Counted from the stretch's first letter, positions 34,307 to 43,049 are shown. The stretch: 64,000 nt of DNA from Chromatiales bacterium (GCA_024234935.1 JACKNI010000002.1:310001-374000); one strand, 5' to 3'. Notes: generated from the sequence alone by a model not told the origin. Numbers and translations: made by a program.

Positions 34307-34732
34307 ATGAAATCAATACTGCTTGCCGGGCTGATCTTCAGCGCAACGGTATCGGCTGCTGAGAACCCGAACCTGCGGGTAATCGCCACCAATGTCCAGA
34401 GCGACAAGGGGCAGGTCATCGTCCGTGTGTATGACAACGCGGATGACTGGCTGAGCGACCGCTATCGCACCTTCAAGAGCGTAAAGGTCGCCGGCAACCG
34501 GGTGGGCGACAGCGTGACTCTCGAGTTGCTCTTGCCACCTGGCGAGTATGCGCTGTCAGTGTTCCAGGATGTGGACGATGACACGAAGCTGAAGAGCAAC
34601 TTCATCGGCATCCCCAGGGAGCCGGCCGCGCTGTCCAACAACATACGGCCGCGGTTCGGACCGCCGAAGTACAAGGACGCCGTATTCACGATCGGCGGCG
34701 AGCCGGTCGAACAGAAACTCAGTCTGCAGTAG
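34307..34732 (+). CDS. DUF2141-family secreted protein
   Basis: 141 residues. A short signal peptide (MKSILLAGLIFSATVSAA) precedes a beta-sandwich of about 120 residues with the DUF2141 pattern: KGQVIVRVYDNADDWL, LLPPGEYALSVFQDVDDDTKLKSNF (given here in two parts: LLPPGEYALSVF, DVDDDTKLKSNF) and FGPPKYKDAVF. Probably periplasmic or secreted; function unknown. It stands between purK and the DUF924 gene on the same strand. Confidence 0.88.
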   Translation: MKSILLAGLIFSATVSAAENPNLRVIATNVQSDKGQVIVRVYDNADDWLSDRYRTFKSVKVAGNRVGDSVTLELLLPPGEYALSVFQDVDDDTKLKSNFIGIPREPAALSNNIRPRFGPPKYKDAVFTIGGEPVEQKLSLQ

Positions 34733-34762
34733 CCGCGCCCCGGCCCGTTTATACTCCGGACG

Positions 34763-35374
34763 ATGAGCGACCCAGACATCCGCCGCGTACTCGACTTCTG
34801 GTTCAGTGACGGCGCCATGGATCAGCCGACCATCGACAGCCGCCTGGACCGCTGGTTCAGCGCAGACCCCGATTTTGATGCGCTGATTCGCCAGGAATTC
34901 GGGCCGCTTGTGGATCGCGCAGCCAGAGGTGCACTGAACAGCTGGGCGGAGGAGCCGGAGGGGCGGCTCGCGCTGATCCTCCTGCACGACCAGTTTCGCC
35001 GGAACATCTTTCGCGGCACGCCAAAGGCATTCTCCAGAGACGCCCAGGCGGTAAAGCTCTGCGTGGAAGGCGCTGCGACCGGCGCGTACAAGAAGCTCAC
35101 GCCACTGCAACAGGTTTTCTACTTCATGCCATTGCAGCACGCCGAGTCGCTGCGGATCCAGCAGCGCTCGGTCAGGATCTACGAAGGTCTGCTGGCCGGC
35201 GTCTCGGAAACCCTCAAGGCGACTTTCGCCACCTTTGCGCAGTTCGCCGAACTGCACCACGACATCATCGCGGCCCACGGCCGGTTCCCTCATCGCAACC
35301 GGATTCTTGGCCGGCCAGACACGCCTGACGAAGCCGCATATCTGGAATCTGCCGGCCCGACTTTCGGTCAGTAA
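34763..35374 (+). CDS. DUF924-family protein
   Basis: 203 residues, an all-helical TPR-like fold by family. Diagnostic blocks: VLDFWFSDG (about 9-17), LILLHDQFRRNIFRGTPKAF (about 73-92), the FYFMPLQHAESLRIQ region (about 116-130) and the C-terminal FPHRNRILGR. Function is unknown. The gene ends 16 bp before the thiolase start. Confidence 0.9.
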   Translation: MSDPDIRRVLDFWFSDGAMDQPTIDSRLDRWFSADPDFDALIRQEFGPLVDRAARGALNSWAEEPEGRLALILLHDQFRRNIFRGTPKAFSRDAQAVKLCVEGAATGAYKKLTPLQQVFYFMPLQHAESLRIQQRSVRIYEGLLAGVSETLKATFATFAQFAELHHDIIAAHGRFPHRNRILGRPDTPDEAAYLESAGPTFGQ

Positions 35375-35390
35375 CAGGAGACCTGAAACC

Positions 35391-36671
35391 ATGCATTATC
35401 AGGCGCCGCGCCGTGTCGCGATCATCAACAGCAGGCGGATACCGTTCTGCCGCGCGAATACCGCATATACGCACCAGTCCAACCAGGACATGATGACCGC
35501 GACCCTGCAGAGCCTGGTCGATGCCTGCGGACTCGGCGGCGAGCGCCTCGGCGATGTGGCGCTCGGCGCGGTCATGAAACATTCGCGTGACTGGAACCTC
35601 GCGCGCGAATCCGTACTCGGCACGACGCTGGCGCCTGAAACGCCGGCCTATGACCTGACCCGCGCCTGCGGCACCAGCCTTGAAGCGGCCATCCAGCTCG
35701 GCAACAAGATCGCACTCGGCCAGATCGACTCCGGTATCGCCGCAGGTACGGACTCGATCAGCGATCTCCCGGTCGTCTATCCGGACGAGTACCGCGAGCT
35801 TCTGCTCGGCAGTGCCCGAGGCCGCTCGGTCAGCGAGAAGCTCCGGCCTTGGCTGGGACTCCGGCCGCGGATGTTCAAGCCTGAAACGCCCGGCGTCGTC
35901 GAACCGCGCACGGGTCTCAGCATGGGCCAGAGTACCGAACTCACCGCAAAGCAGTGGAGCATCTCGCGCCGCGACCAGGACCAGCTCGCGCTGGAGAGTC
36001 ACCAGAAAGCCGCGCGCGCTTACGATGAAGGCTTCTACAAGGATCTGGTCACGCCCTGGCAGGGAGTCAGCGAGGACAACAACATCCGTCGTGATTCAAC
36101 GCTGGAGCGGCTCGGAAAACTGAAACCCGCTTTCGATCGCGGGCCGGCCGGCACGATGACCGCCGGCAACAGCACGCCGCTGACCGATGGCGCAGCGGCC
36201 GTGCTGCTGGCATCGGAGGACTGGGCCAATGCGCACCGCTTGCCTGTCCAGGCCTGGTTGCGCTATGGCAAGGTGGCTGCCGTCGACTTCGTCGGCAAGG
36301 AAGGGTTGCTGCTCGCGCCCGCCTATGCAGTGTCGGCAATGCTGGCTGATGCGGATCTGGGCCTCGGCGATTTCGATTTCTATGAAATCCACGAGGCCTT
36401 CGCTGCGCAGACTCTGGCGACGCTCAAGGCATGGGAGTCACCTGAGTTCTGCAAGGACAAGCTGGGCCGCAGTCAGCCGCTGGGGTCGATCGACCGTACG
36501 CGGCTGAACACCCGCGGCGGCAGCATTGCCATCGGCCACCCCTTTGCTGCAACCGGCGCACGCATTCTGGGGGCGCTTGCCCGACAGCTCGAACTGCGCG
36601 GCCGCGGCCGCGGCCTTGTTTCCATCTGTACCGCGGGCGGTATGGGTGTCACCGCAATCATAGAGCGATGA
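35391..36671 (+). CDS. fadI: Acetyl-CoA C-acyltransferase, FadI-like thiolase
   Basis: 426 residues. Thiolase of the FadI type: N-terminal RVAIINSRRIPF, MKHSRDWNLARESVLG (about 62-77), nucleophile Cys93 in RACGTSLEAA, YEIHEAFAAQTL (about 331), GHPFAATGARIL with the active-site His (about 382) and second Cys in CTAGGMG near the C-terminus. It degrades or makes beta-ketoacyl-CoA, and could supply acetoacetyl-CoA for the PHA genes 3-7 kb away (inference). The ATG at 35391 has CAGGAG about 12 bases upstream. The symporter starts 2 bp after its stop. Confidence 0.9.
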   Translation: MHYQAPRRVAIINSRRIPFCRANTAYTHQSNQDMMTATLQSLVDACGLGGERLGDVALGAVMKHSRDWNLARESVLGTTLAPETPAYDLTRACGTSLEAAIQLGNKIALGQIDSGIAAGTDSISDLPVVYPDEYRELLLGSARGRSVSEKLRPWLGLRPRMFKPETPGVVEPRTGLSMGQSTELTAKQWSISRRDQDQLALESHQKAARAYDEGFYKDLVTPWQGVSEDNNIRRDSTLERLGKLKPAFDRGPAGTMTAGNSTPLTDGAAAVLLASEDWANAHRLPVQAWLRYGKVAAVDFVGKEGLLLAPAYAVSAMLADADLGLGDFDFYEIHEAFAAQTLATLKAWESPEFCKDKLGRSQPLGSIDRTRLNTRGGSIAIGHPFAATGARILGALARQLELRGRGRGLVSICTAGGMGVTAIIER

Positions 36672-36672
36672 A

Positions 36673-38400
36673 TTGAACAGTTTTAACAGCTTCCTCGAAA
36701 CCGCCAACTCCTTCCTCTGGCATAACGCAGTCCTGTTTCTCGTGCTCGGCACGGGGATCGTTTTCACGCTCTGGACGCGCTTCAGCCAGTTCCGTTCGCT
36801 GACGCACGGCCTGCACGTCCTGCGCGGCCGCTACGATAATCCGGCCGACCCCGGCGCCATCAATCACTTCCAGGCGCTGTCGGCCGCACTGTCGGCTACG
36901 GTCGGCCTCGGCAATATCGGCGGTGTGGCGCTCGCCATCAGCCTGGGCGGACCGGGAGCCGTGTTCTGGATGTGGGTGGTCGGCTTTTTCGGCATGGCGC
37001 TCAAGACCACCGAAGTCACGCTGGCAATGCTCTACCGGAATACCACCGACCCCGACAACCCGCACGGCGGCGCGATGTGGGTCATCAGCAAGGCGCTGGC
37101 GGATGGCCCGCCCTGGCGGCAGAAGCTCGGCAAGCTGATCGGTGGCCTGTTCTGCGTCACGCTGCTGGTCACGACAGTCACCGGTGGCAACATGTTCCAG
37201 GCCTGGAACGTCGGCAACATGACCGAGCTTTATTTCGACGTACCCGGCATCTTTGCGGGCATTGCGCTGGCGATCATCGTCGGCCTGGTGATCCTCGGCG
37301 GTATTCACCGCATCGGGCGAGTAGCAGCTGCGCTCGTGCCATTCATGATCACCATCTATTTCGCCGCCGCGGTCTATGTACTGGCAATGGACGCCGGCGA
37401 GATTCCGGCCATGTTCGGGCTCATCTTCCGCTCGGCATTCTCACCCACGGAAGCGAGCGGCGCTTTCATCGGCGGGACCATGGGTTACGCCTTCCTCTAC
37501 GGCATGAAGCGGGCAATTTTTTCCAACGAGGCTGGCCAGGGCACCTCGCCGATCGCGCATTCGGCTGCCAAGACCAGCGAACCCGTGCGTGAATCCGTCG
37601 TTGCCGGGCTTGAACCCTTCATCGATACCATCGTGACCTGTACGGTGACTGCGCTTGTCATCATCGTCACTGGTACCTGGAACCGCCCCGCGGAAGCGAC
37701 CCTGCCTGACAACGTGCAGCCGATTGCTGTTGCAGCCGGCGAATGGACACTGCCGGAGACCGATGCCCCGGCCCGTATCGGCAGCGCCTGGTCCGGCGGT
37801 GAGCGCGTCTTCACCATCCTGCGCAGCGCGCCGAACGAACAGACCGGCAATGACCTGCACCGGCTGGGGGGGACCATCGAGATTGCGGCTGCCGGCGGCC
37901 CGGTCATTCACTGGAACACGCTGCAGAGTGTGGAGGCCCCGCAGATGACTGATCACGGCATCTACGTCAGTTATGTCGGTGCGGCACTGACCGCTGTTGC
38001 ATTCGATTCAGTGTTGCCGGGCCTCGGCCGATGGGTGGTGACGCTTGCCGTCTGGCTGTTTGCGATTTCGACGATGATTTCCTACAGCTACTACGCCGAG
38101 CAGGGCATCGTGTACCTCGCTGGTGAGCGATGGGTCGCGCCATTCAAGTATGTGTACTGCAGCCTAGCCATCGTCTCGACGCTCGGTTTCCTGAAATCCG
38201 ACGCACAGCTCGACAATTTGAGCGGCCTTGGCACCGGGCTCATGCTGTTCGTGAATATTCCGATCATGTGGTTCATGGGTCACCGTGCGATGCGCGCCTA
38301 TCGCGACTACATGGCGCGGCTCGATTCCGGGCAGATGGGTGCGGGTCACCTGCCGCCGGCGCTCCGCGATGTGATCAGCGGACACGATGTCGACAAGTAG
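36673..38400 (+). CDS. Alanine or glycine:cation symporter (AGCS family)
   Basis: 575 residues, about 100 longer than usual members. The family signature SATVGLGNIGGVALAISLGG (about 76-95), GMALKTTEVTLAMLYR, and GMKRAIFSNEAGQGTSPIAH (about 277-296) are clear, with about ten membrane segments. The extra length is a soluble insert of about 85 residues (roughly 336-425) between two late membrane segments, predicted extracytoplasmic. The start is a TTG at 36673, only 2 bp after the thiolase stop, so coupling is likely. The stop TAG lies inside a REP-like repeat. Confidence 0.9.
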   Translation: MNSFNSFLETANSFLWHNAVLFLVLGTGIVFTLWTRFSQFRSLTHGLHVLRGRYDNPADPGAINHFQALSAALSATVGLGNIGGVALAISLGGPGAVFWMWVVGFFGMALKTTEVTLAMLYRNTTDPDNPHGGAMWVISKALADGPPWRQKLGKLIGGLFCVTLLVTTVTGGNMFQAWNVGNMTELYFDVPGIFAGIALAIIVGLVILGGIHRIGRVAAALVPFMITIYFAAAVYVLAMDAGEIPAMFGLIFRSAFSPTEASGAFIGGTMGYAFLYGMKRAIFSNEAGQGTSPIAHSAAKTSEPVRESVVAGLEPFIDTIVTCTVTALVIIVTGTWNRPAEATLPDNVQPIAVAAGEWTLPETDAPARIGSAWSGGERVFTILRSAPNEQTGNDLHRLGGTIEIAAAGGPVIHWNTLQSVEAPQMTDHGIYVSYVGAALTAVAFDSVLPGLGRWVVTLAVWLFAISTMISYSYYAEQGIVYLAGERWVAPFKYVYCSLAIVSTLGFLKSDAQLDNLSGLGTGLMLFVNIPIMWFMGHRAMRAYRDYMARLDSGQMGAGHLPPALRDVISGHDVDK

Positions 38401-38419
38401 GAGCGGCTTCAGCCGCGAT
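38397..38419 (-). repeat. REP-like sequence, copy 3
   Basis: GTAGGAGCGGCTTCAGCCGCGAT, split as GTAGGAGCGGCT and TCAGCCGCGAT, is the reverse complement of copy 2 (4800-4823). It spans the convergent junction of the symporter and the FAD oxidoreductase genes. It contains the TAG stop of the former (38398-38400) and the TGA stop of the latter (38409-38411). Confidence 0.8.
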
Positions 38420-39515
38420 TGAGAAGCGCACTGACCTGTTCCGCTATCGCCAGTGATGCGGTGAGCCCCGGCGAATCGATGCCGTAGAGGTTGACCAGTC
38501 CCGGCACACCGTGGGCTTCCTCACCCTGCAGGACAAAGTCCGCTGCAGCTTCGCCGTGCCCGGCAAGTTTCGGCCGGATACCCGTATGGCCCGGCTGCAG
38601 CCGGGCTTCGTCGAGATCGGGGTAGTAACGACGGATGGCTGCGGTGAAAGCGGCTCGCCGGTCCGGATCGAAACTGTAGTCGATTGAACTGATCCACTGG
38701 AGGTCAGGGCCGAAACGCGTCGCACCGCCGAGATCCAGCGTGACGTGTATACCCAGGTCGGCGGGACCGGCGACCGGATACACAAGGTGGCTGAAGGGCG
38801 ATTGGCCAGCCAGCCGGTAATAGTGGCCACGAGCCAGATGCCGTGACGGAATCGTCGCCCGCGGCAGCACATCGATATTGCGGGCAAGATGCTGCGCATG
38901 TAGCCCGGCGGCATTGACCAGGCTGGCGCAGCGCATCACCGTTGCGCCCTCCACCTGGATCTCGAAGAGCTGTTCCCGGCGAACGACCCGGCTCACCCGC
39001 GTGTCGAGTACTACGGTGCCCCGATGTGCCTCCAGATCTCCCTGCAGCGCGAGCAGATAGTCCCGGCTGTCGATGATGCCGGTCGATGGCGAATACAGCG
39101 CCTGCACGCAATGCACGGCGGGCTCGAGTCTGCTGACCTCAGCAGGACCGAGCCTTGTCAGATCAGTGACGCCGTTGGCACGGGCCTGTGCGAGATAACC
39201 GTCGAGGACGGGAATCTCGGCATCCCGCGTCGCCACGATCAGCTTGCCGGTCCGGGCGTGGGCGATACCCTTGGTCTCGCAGTAGTCGTAGAGCGCCTGA
39301 CGGCCACGGACGCACAAGCGCGCCTTCAGCGTATCGAACGGGTAGTAGATACCCGCATGGATGACTTCCGAATTGCGGCTGCTCGTCTCCGTGCCGGTGG
39401 CACCGGCTGCCTCCACGACGACGACCTCCAGACCGCACAGGGCCAGCGCGCGGCCCACGGCGAGGCCGATCACACCGGCGCCAACGACGACGCAGTCAAC
39501 AGTGTCGTCGTGCAT
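38409..39515 (-). CDS. FAD-dependent oxidoreductase (L-2-hydroxyglutarate dehydrogenase-like)
   Basis: 368 residues of the DAO superfamily. N-terminal FAD loop VVVGAGVIGLAVGRALA (about 9-25), ETSSRNSEVIHAGIYYP (about 43-59) typical of L-2-hydroxyglutarate dehydrogenase-type enzymes, SLVNAAGLHAQ (about 198) and a C-terminal GIDSPGLTASLAIAE flavin-contact. It likely oxidises an L-2-hydroxyacid and passes electrons to the quinone pool; substrate is inferred from family. The stop codon lies in a REP-like sequence, and phaC precedes it by 3 bp. Confidence 0.88.
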   Translation of the reverse strand: MHDDTVDCVVVGAGVIGLAVGRALALCGLEVVVVEAAGATGTETSSRNSEVIHAGIYYPFDTLKARLCVRGRQALYDYCETKGIAHARTGKLIVATRDAEIPVLDGYLAQARANGVTDLTRLGPAEVSRLEPAVHCVQALYSPSTGIIDSRDYLLALQGDLEAHRGTVVLDTRVSRVVRREQLFEIQVEGATVMRCASLVNAAGLHAQHLARNIDVLPRATIPSRHLARGHYYRLAGQSPFSHLVYPVAGPADLGIHVTLDLGGATRFGPDLQWISSIDYSFDPDRRAAFTAAIRRYYPDLDEARLQPGHTGIRPKLAGHGEAAADFVLQGEEAHGVPGLVNLYGIDSPGLTASLAIAEQVSALLNRG

Positions 39516-39518
39516 GCC

Positions 39519-41336
39519 TTAGGCTGACCGCACCTTCACAAAAGACCCCGGCGCATCTTCGATCACGGCCAGCTTGCCATCGCCCGGCTTGCGCGCGGGA
39601 ACCATCTCGCCGGACTGTGGCGCGAGCCATGCTTCCCAGTCGGGCCACCAGGAGCCCGGGTGCTCGGTGGCACCTTCCAGCCAGGCGTCTATCTCCCAGG
39701 GCTCGGCATCATTGCGCCAGTATTGATACTTGTGGGCATCCGGCGGATTGATGACGCCGGCGATATGACCGGAGCCGGCGAGCAGGAAACGCACCGGGCC
39801 GGAAAAATTGTGACGCGCCTTGAACACGGAACGGAAGGGCGCGATGTGATCCTCGCGGCAGGCCTCGAGGTAGACCGGCACCGTCACCTTGGCGAGATCG
39901 ATGGGCACACCGGCGAGTTCGATGGCGCCCGGCCTGACGAGATTGTTGTGCAGGTACATCTGCCGCAGGTAGAACAGATGCATCTTGCGTGGCATGCGGG
40001 TGGCATCGGCATTCCAGTGCAGCAGGTCAAAGGGCTTCGCTTCCTTGCCGAGCAGGTAGTTGTTGACGAAGAAGGACCAGATCAGGTCGTTGGCGCGCAG
40101 CATGTTGAAGGTGGTGAACATCGCCTGGCCTTCGAGATAGCCCTTGCCCCCCATCATCTGGTCGAGATTATCGAGCTGCTTCTCGTCGATGAAAACCGAG
40201 AGATCGCCGGGCTCGGAGAAGTCGACCTGGGCGGTGAGCATGGTCGCCGTCTTGATGCGCTGGTCACCGATGCCGGCAAGGTAGCCAAGTGCAACGCCCA
40301 GCATCGTACCGCCGATGCAGTAACCGACCGCGCTGACTTCGTGCTCACCGGTAGCGGCCTCGATCGCATCGAGCGCCGCGACGACACCTTCGGTCAGGTA
40401 ATCGTCGAAGGTCTTGTCCGCCAGTGACTCGTCAGGGTTGACCCAGGACACGGCAAAAACCGTATAGCCCTGCCCGAGGGCCCAGCGAATGAAAGACTTT
40501 TTCTCGTTGAGATCGAGAATGTAGTACTTGTTGATCCACGCCGGAATCATGACGATCGGCGTACGGTGCACCTGTTCCGTGGTCGGCTCGAACTGGATCA
40601 ACTGGATAAGGTCGTTCTGGAAGACCACCTTGCCGGGGGTCGTGGCCAGATTGACGCCGAGTTCAAAGGCGTCCGGGTCGCTCATCGTGACACGCAGTTC
40701 GCCCTTGCCACGCTCCATGTCGCGCTTGAAATTCTCGATGCCCCGGGCGAGGTTCTGCCCCTGGCTCTCCCAGGTGGCGCGCAGTACCTCGGGGTTGGTC
40801 CACACGAAATTGCTCGGCGCAAAGGCATCGGCAAACTGCCGCGTGTAGAAATTCACTTTCTTCGCAGTCTGCGCATCCAGCCCTTCCAGTCCGGACATCG
40901 TGTCGACTAGCCAGCGCGAAGTGATCAGGTACGACTGCTTGATGTAATCGAACAGGGCATTTTCCTGCCAGTCAGGATGACGGAAGCGGCGGTCGCCCGG
41001 TTCCGGTTCCGCGACTGGCGGAAATGCCGGAACTGCCGGCTGATCACCGCTGCGGGCTTTGGTGGCCATCGAGGCAGCCATCTGTTGCCAGAGCAGCATG
41101 TGCTGCTGCCAGAGCTGCAGGTTGGCCTGCATCAGACGCGCCGGGCTCATGGACAGCTGGCTGGCTGCCCCCTGCATGGCCGGAGCGACGTTGAGCGGAT
41201 CGAGTCCGCGTCCGGCACCGGCGGAGGGCACCTTCATGATCTCGGCAAACATCGTTTGCGCTGCCTGTGTGTACTCGGCGAGCTGGCGGGAAAATTCGGC
41301 GGGATCGTAAGATGGAAAGCTGGGTTCTGCGGACAT
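39519..41336 (-). CDS. phaC: Class I poly(3-hydroxyalkanoate) synthase
   Basis: 605 residues from ATG 41336 (a TTG at 41366 is an alternative). Polymerises hydroxyacyl-CoA into storage polyester at granule surfaces. The lipase-like box GYCIGGT has nucleophile Cys340; the catalytic Asp and His are in DHIAPF (about 490) and AGSGHIAGV (about 520). The N-terminal FxxWQQQ-like LQLWQQHMLLWQQMA helix is characteristic. Length fits class I. Downstream of phaR by 46 bp and before the FAD oxidoreductase; no phaA or phaB is adjacent. Confidence 0.95.
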   Translation of the reverse strand: MSAEPSFPSYDPAEFSRQLAEYTQAAQTMFAEIMKVPSAGAGRGLDPLNVAPAMQGAASQLSMSPARLMQANLQLWQQHMLLWQQMAASMATKARSGDQPAVPAFPPVAEPEPGDRRFRHPDWQENALFDYIKQSYLITSRWLVDTMSGLEGLDAQTAKKVNFYTRQFADAFAPSNFVWTNPEVLRATWESQGQNLARGIENFKRDMERGKGELRVTMSDPDAFELGVNLATTPGKVVFQNDLIQLIQFEPTTEQVHRTPIVMIPAWINKYYILDLNEKKSFIRWALGQGYTVFAVSWVNPDESLADKTFDDYLTEGVVAALDAIEAATGEHEVSAVGYCIGGTMLGVALGYLAGIGDQRIKTATMLTAQVDFSEPGDLSVFIDEKQLDNLDQMMGGKGYLEGQAMFTTFNMLRANDLIWSFFVNNYLLGKEAKPFDLLHWNADATRMPRKMHLFYLRQMYLHNNLVRPGAIELAGVPIDLAKVTVPVYLEACREDHIAPFRSVFKARHNFSGPVRFLLAGSGHIAGVINPPDAHKYQYWRNDAEPWEIDAWLEGATEHPGSWWPDWEAWLAPQSGEMVPARKPGDGKLAVIEDAPGSFVKVRSA

Positions 41337-41382
41337 GTTGCGGGCTGACTGCCGCCCGGCATTCAATCCGGCGGCAGGGCGT

Positions 41383-41901
41383 CTACTCCTTGTGATCGGT
41401 GGACTTGTCCTTGCTTTTCTCCGCGGTGGGACGCGGCATCATCATGTCGAGAAAGGTTTTCTGCATGCGGGTCCAGGCTTCGATGTTCTTTGCCGCCATA
41501 TCCTGCATCGAGCCGAGTGGCGACAGGTGCGGCGGTGTCATGCCCAGCGGCAAGGCGCCCATCGATTTCTGGATCTGGTCCTGCAGGCTTTTCTGCTGCT
41601 TCATGAACACGTCGAGACTGCGCTCGAGATAACCACCCATCAGCTCCTGCAGCGGATTGCCGTAGAAGCGGATGATGTGGCGGAGCATCTCTGCCGACAG
41701 TATCGGCCGGCCGCCCTGCTCCTGCTCGGAGATCACCTGCAGCAGAATGCTGCGCGTGATGTCCTCGCCGGTCGTGTCGTCGATCACCACCACGTCTTCA
41801 CCGCCGGCGACCAGCTGCCTGATGCCGTCCAGCGTGACGTGACGACTGGCCTCGGTGTCGTAGAGGCGGCGATTAGCGTACTTCTTTACTGTCCTCGGCA
41901 T
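41383..41901 (-). CDS. phaR: Polyhydroxyalkanoate synthesis repressor PhaR
   Basis: 172 residues. The N-terminal DNA-binding domain begins MPRTVKKYANRRLYDTEASR, near identical to the PHB accumulation regulator domain, followed by VVVIDDTTGEDITRSILLQV (about 39-58). PhaR proteins bind PHA granules and derepress phasin genes when polymer accumulates. The C-terminal 60 residues are Met/Gln-rich and end in a charged tail. I chose ATG 41901; the frame stays open to 42024 without a good start. It lies between phasin and phaC. Confidence 0.93.
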   Translation of the reverse strand: MPRTVKKYANRRLYDTEASRHVTLDGIRQLVAGGEDVVVIDDTTGEDITRSILLQVISEQEQGGRPILSAEMLRHIIRFYGNPLQELMGGYLERSLDVFMKQQKSLQDQIQKSMGALPLGMTPPHLSPLGSMQDMAAKNIEAWTRMQKTFLDMMMPRPTAEKSKDKSTDHKE

Positions 41902-42021
41902 GGATCCAGCTACCTGATCATCGGGGTGTGCCTGTCGCTCGGGTTTTGATTCTAACCCGGTATTCCGGCAGCGGTATGTGCACCGCGACACGGGCAGGCA
42001 AGCAGTTCCGGCGGGGTCGCG

Positions 42022-42058
42022 CAAAGAAAAAGGGCGCTCACCTCAGCGGCGAGCGCCC
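42022..42058 (-). terminator. Rho-independent terminator after the phasin gene
   Basis: On the minus strand an 8-bp stem (GGGCGCTC / GAGCGCCC; 42051-42058 with 42032-42039) with an 11-nt loop is followed by CTTTTTCTTT (42031 down to 42022). It sits 24 bp past the phasin stop and before phaR, so phasin is probably its own transcript, separate from phaR-phaC. Confidence 0.85.
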
Positions 42059-42081
42059 CTTCGGATCGGCAAAGTCTGTAT

Positions 42082-42417
42082 TCAGGCAGCCTTGGTCTGG
42101 CTGGCAGCCACCGTGGCCTGCGCCTTGGCCTGTACGCTGCCGGCGATTTCCACGTACTCCTGGGTACGACGGACCAGCTGTTCACCGAAAGCGCGGGTGA
42201 ACTCCATCTGGCGGGTCAGGAACTCGCCGTAGTTGGCGACGTTGGTCGGCAGGCGGGCCTGTTCGACCGCGAAATTGATGCAATCACCCAGAACCGCATA
42301 GTTCTGCTGGGAGAGGCGCTCGAAAGCTTCAACGGCGACGCCATTGAAAGCACGCAGGGGCTCAAGAGCCTCTTTCTGGAAACCGGGGATATTCGGAAAC
42401 TGGTTCAGAGTGGTCAT
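42082..42417 (-). CDS. Phasin family protein
   Basis: 111 residues, all helical. Small amphiphilic coat protein of PHA granules. The motif AFNGVAVEAFERLSQQNYAV (about 23-42) and the Phe/Gln-rich middle helix FLTRQMEFTRAFGEQ are typical of phasins, and the tail is Ala/Lys-rich. ATG 42417 has AAGGAGT upstream, better than an in-frame start at 42453. It is set off by its own terminator and by an AT-rich upstream region. Confidence 0.9.
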   Translation of the reverse strand: MTTLNQFPNIPGFQKEALEPLRAFNGVAVEAFERLSQQNYAVLGDCINFAVEQARLPTNVANYGEFLTRQMEFTRAFGEQLVRRTQEYVEIAGSVQAKAQATVAASQTKAA

Positions 42418-42697
42418 GGTCAGGACTCCTTGAAAGCGGGTTGCACTGGACAAGACGCATTCTAGGGCAGATTGTTGTGCATCGCAAGAGAATCTGTGTA
42501 TTTATATAAGATATTGTTTATAAAAATATCTTTATCAATTTGAACCAAACTTCGACGTGATGTTAATGCGCTGCATAGTGCGCAACCCCGTCAAAAAAAT
42601 GTAATTGCGCTGTGATCAGACTGCAAACAGCGGGACGAATACTGGGCTCCGTGGACAGCGACCGGATTTCCTGGTCGGACCCACTGACGGAGACACC
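42418..42697. promoter_or_regulatory. AT-rich region upstream of the phasin gene
   Basis: Positions about 42490-42545 are far more AT-rich than the surroundings. On the minus strand a TTGATA (42538-42533) followed by AT-rich -10 candidates (for example TATCTT at 42513-42508) could drive phasin. TGTGCATCGCA near 42476 and GCTGCATAGTGCGCA near 42571 are candidate PhaR operators, because TGCA-rich motifs are reported for PhaR family proteins; that is inference. No gene is seen in this stretch. Confidence 0.45.
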
Positions 42698-42898
42698 ATG
42701 AACCAGCACAGCCTGGGCAGTGCACTACCGAGCTGGCCTGAAGCCTTGCGCCAGGCCTCTGCCCTCACGCTCCCCACCCGCAGCCCGGCACAGGTCTGGA
42801 CCCGCAGCAATATGGAGATCAAGACACGTGGACAAAGATCTGCTCGGCTACCTGATGGCGGCATTCCCAGACGAGAGCGAAGTGCTGCCTGCACCTGA
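42698..42898 (+). CDS. Possible small protein
   Basis: 66 residues starting MNQHSLGSALPSWPEALRQA. Support: a GGAG ribosome site 6 bases before the ATG. Against: the C-terminal half is Arg/Ser-rich and resembles shadow translation, and the next frame (42828-43049) looks more protein-like where they overlap. One possibility is a single gene split by a frameshift near 42820; the alternative is two overlapping small genes. No homology is recognised. Confidence 0.3.
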   Translation: MNQHSLGSALPSWPEALRQASALTLPTRSPAQVWTRSNMEIKTRGQRSARLPDGGIPRRERSAACT

Positions 42899-43049
42899 TC
42901 CGTGCGATTACCTGACCATCCGTGGTTATCGCGTCTCGTTCGAGTCCGGAGCAGACCCCGGGTTGCTGGGGCTGCTCTCGGCACTGCAACCGGGTGCGCA
43001 ACGGCGGCGTGCGGCAAGCTCTCAGGGAGTGACTTCGATGACGGTCTGA
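42828..43049 (+). CDS. Possible small protein, convergent with the subtilase
   Basis: 73 residues from a GTG at 42828, reading VDKDLLGYLMAAFPDESEV and later DYLTIRGYRVSF. It has a plausible soluble composition. GGAG lies about 10 bases before the GTG. It overlaps the 3' end of the convergent peptidase gene by 28 bp. It may be the true continuation of the 42698 frame after a frameshift. No family is recognised. Confidence 0.35.
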   Translation: MDKDLLGYLMAAFPDESEVLPAPDPCDYLTIRGYRVSFESGADPGLLGLLSALQPGAQRRRAASSQGVTSMTV

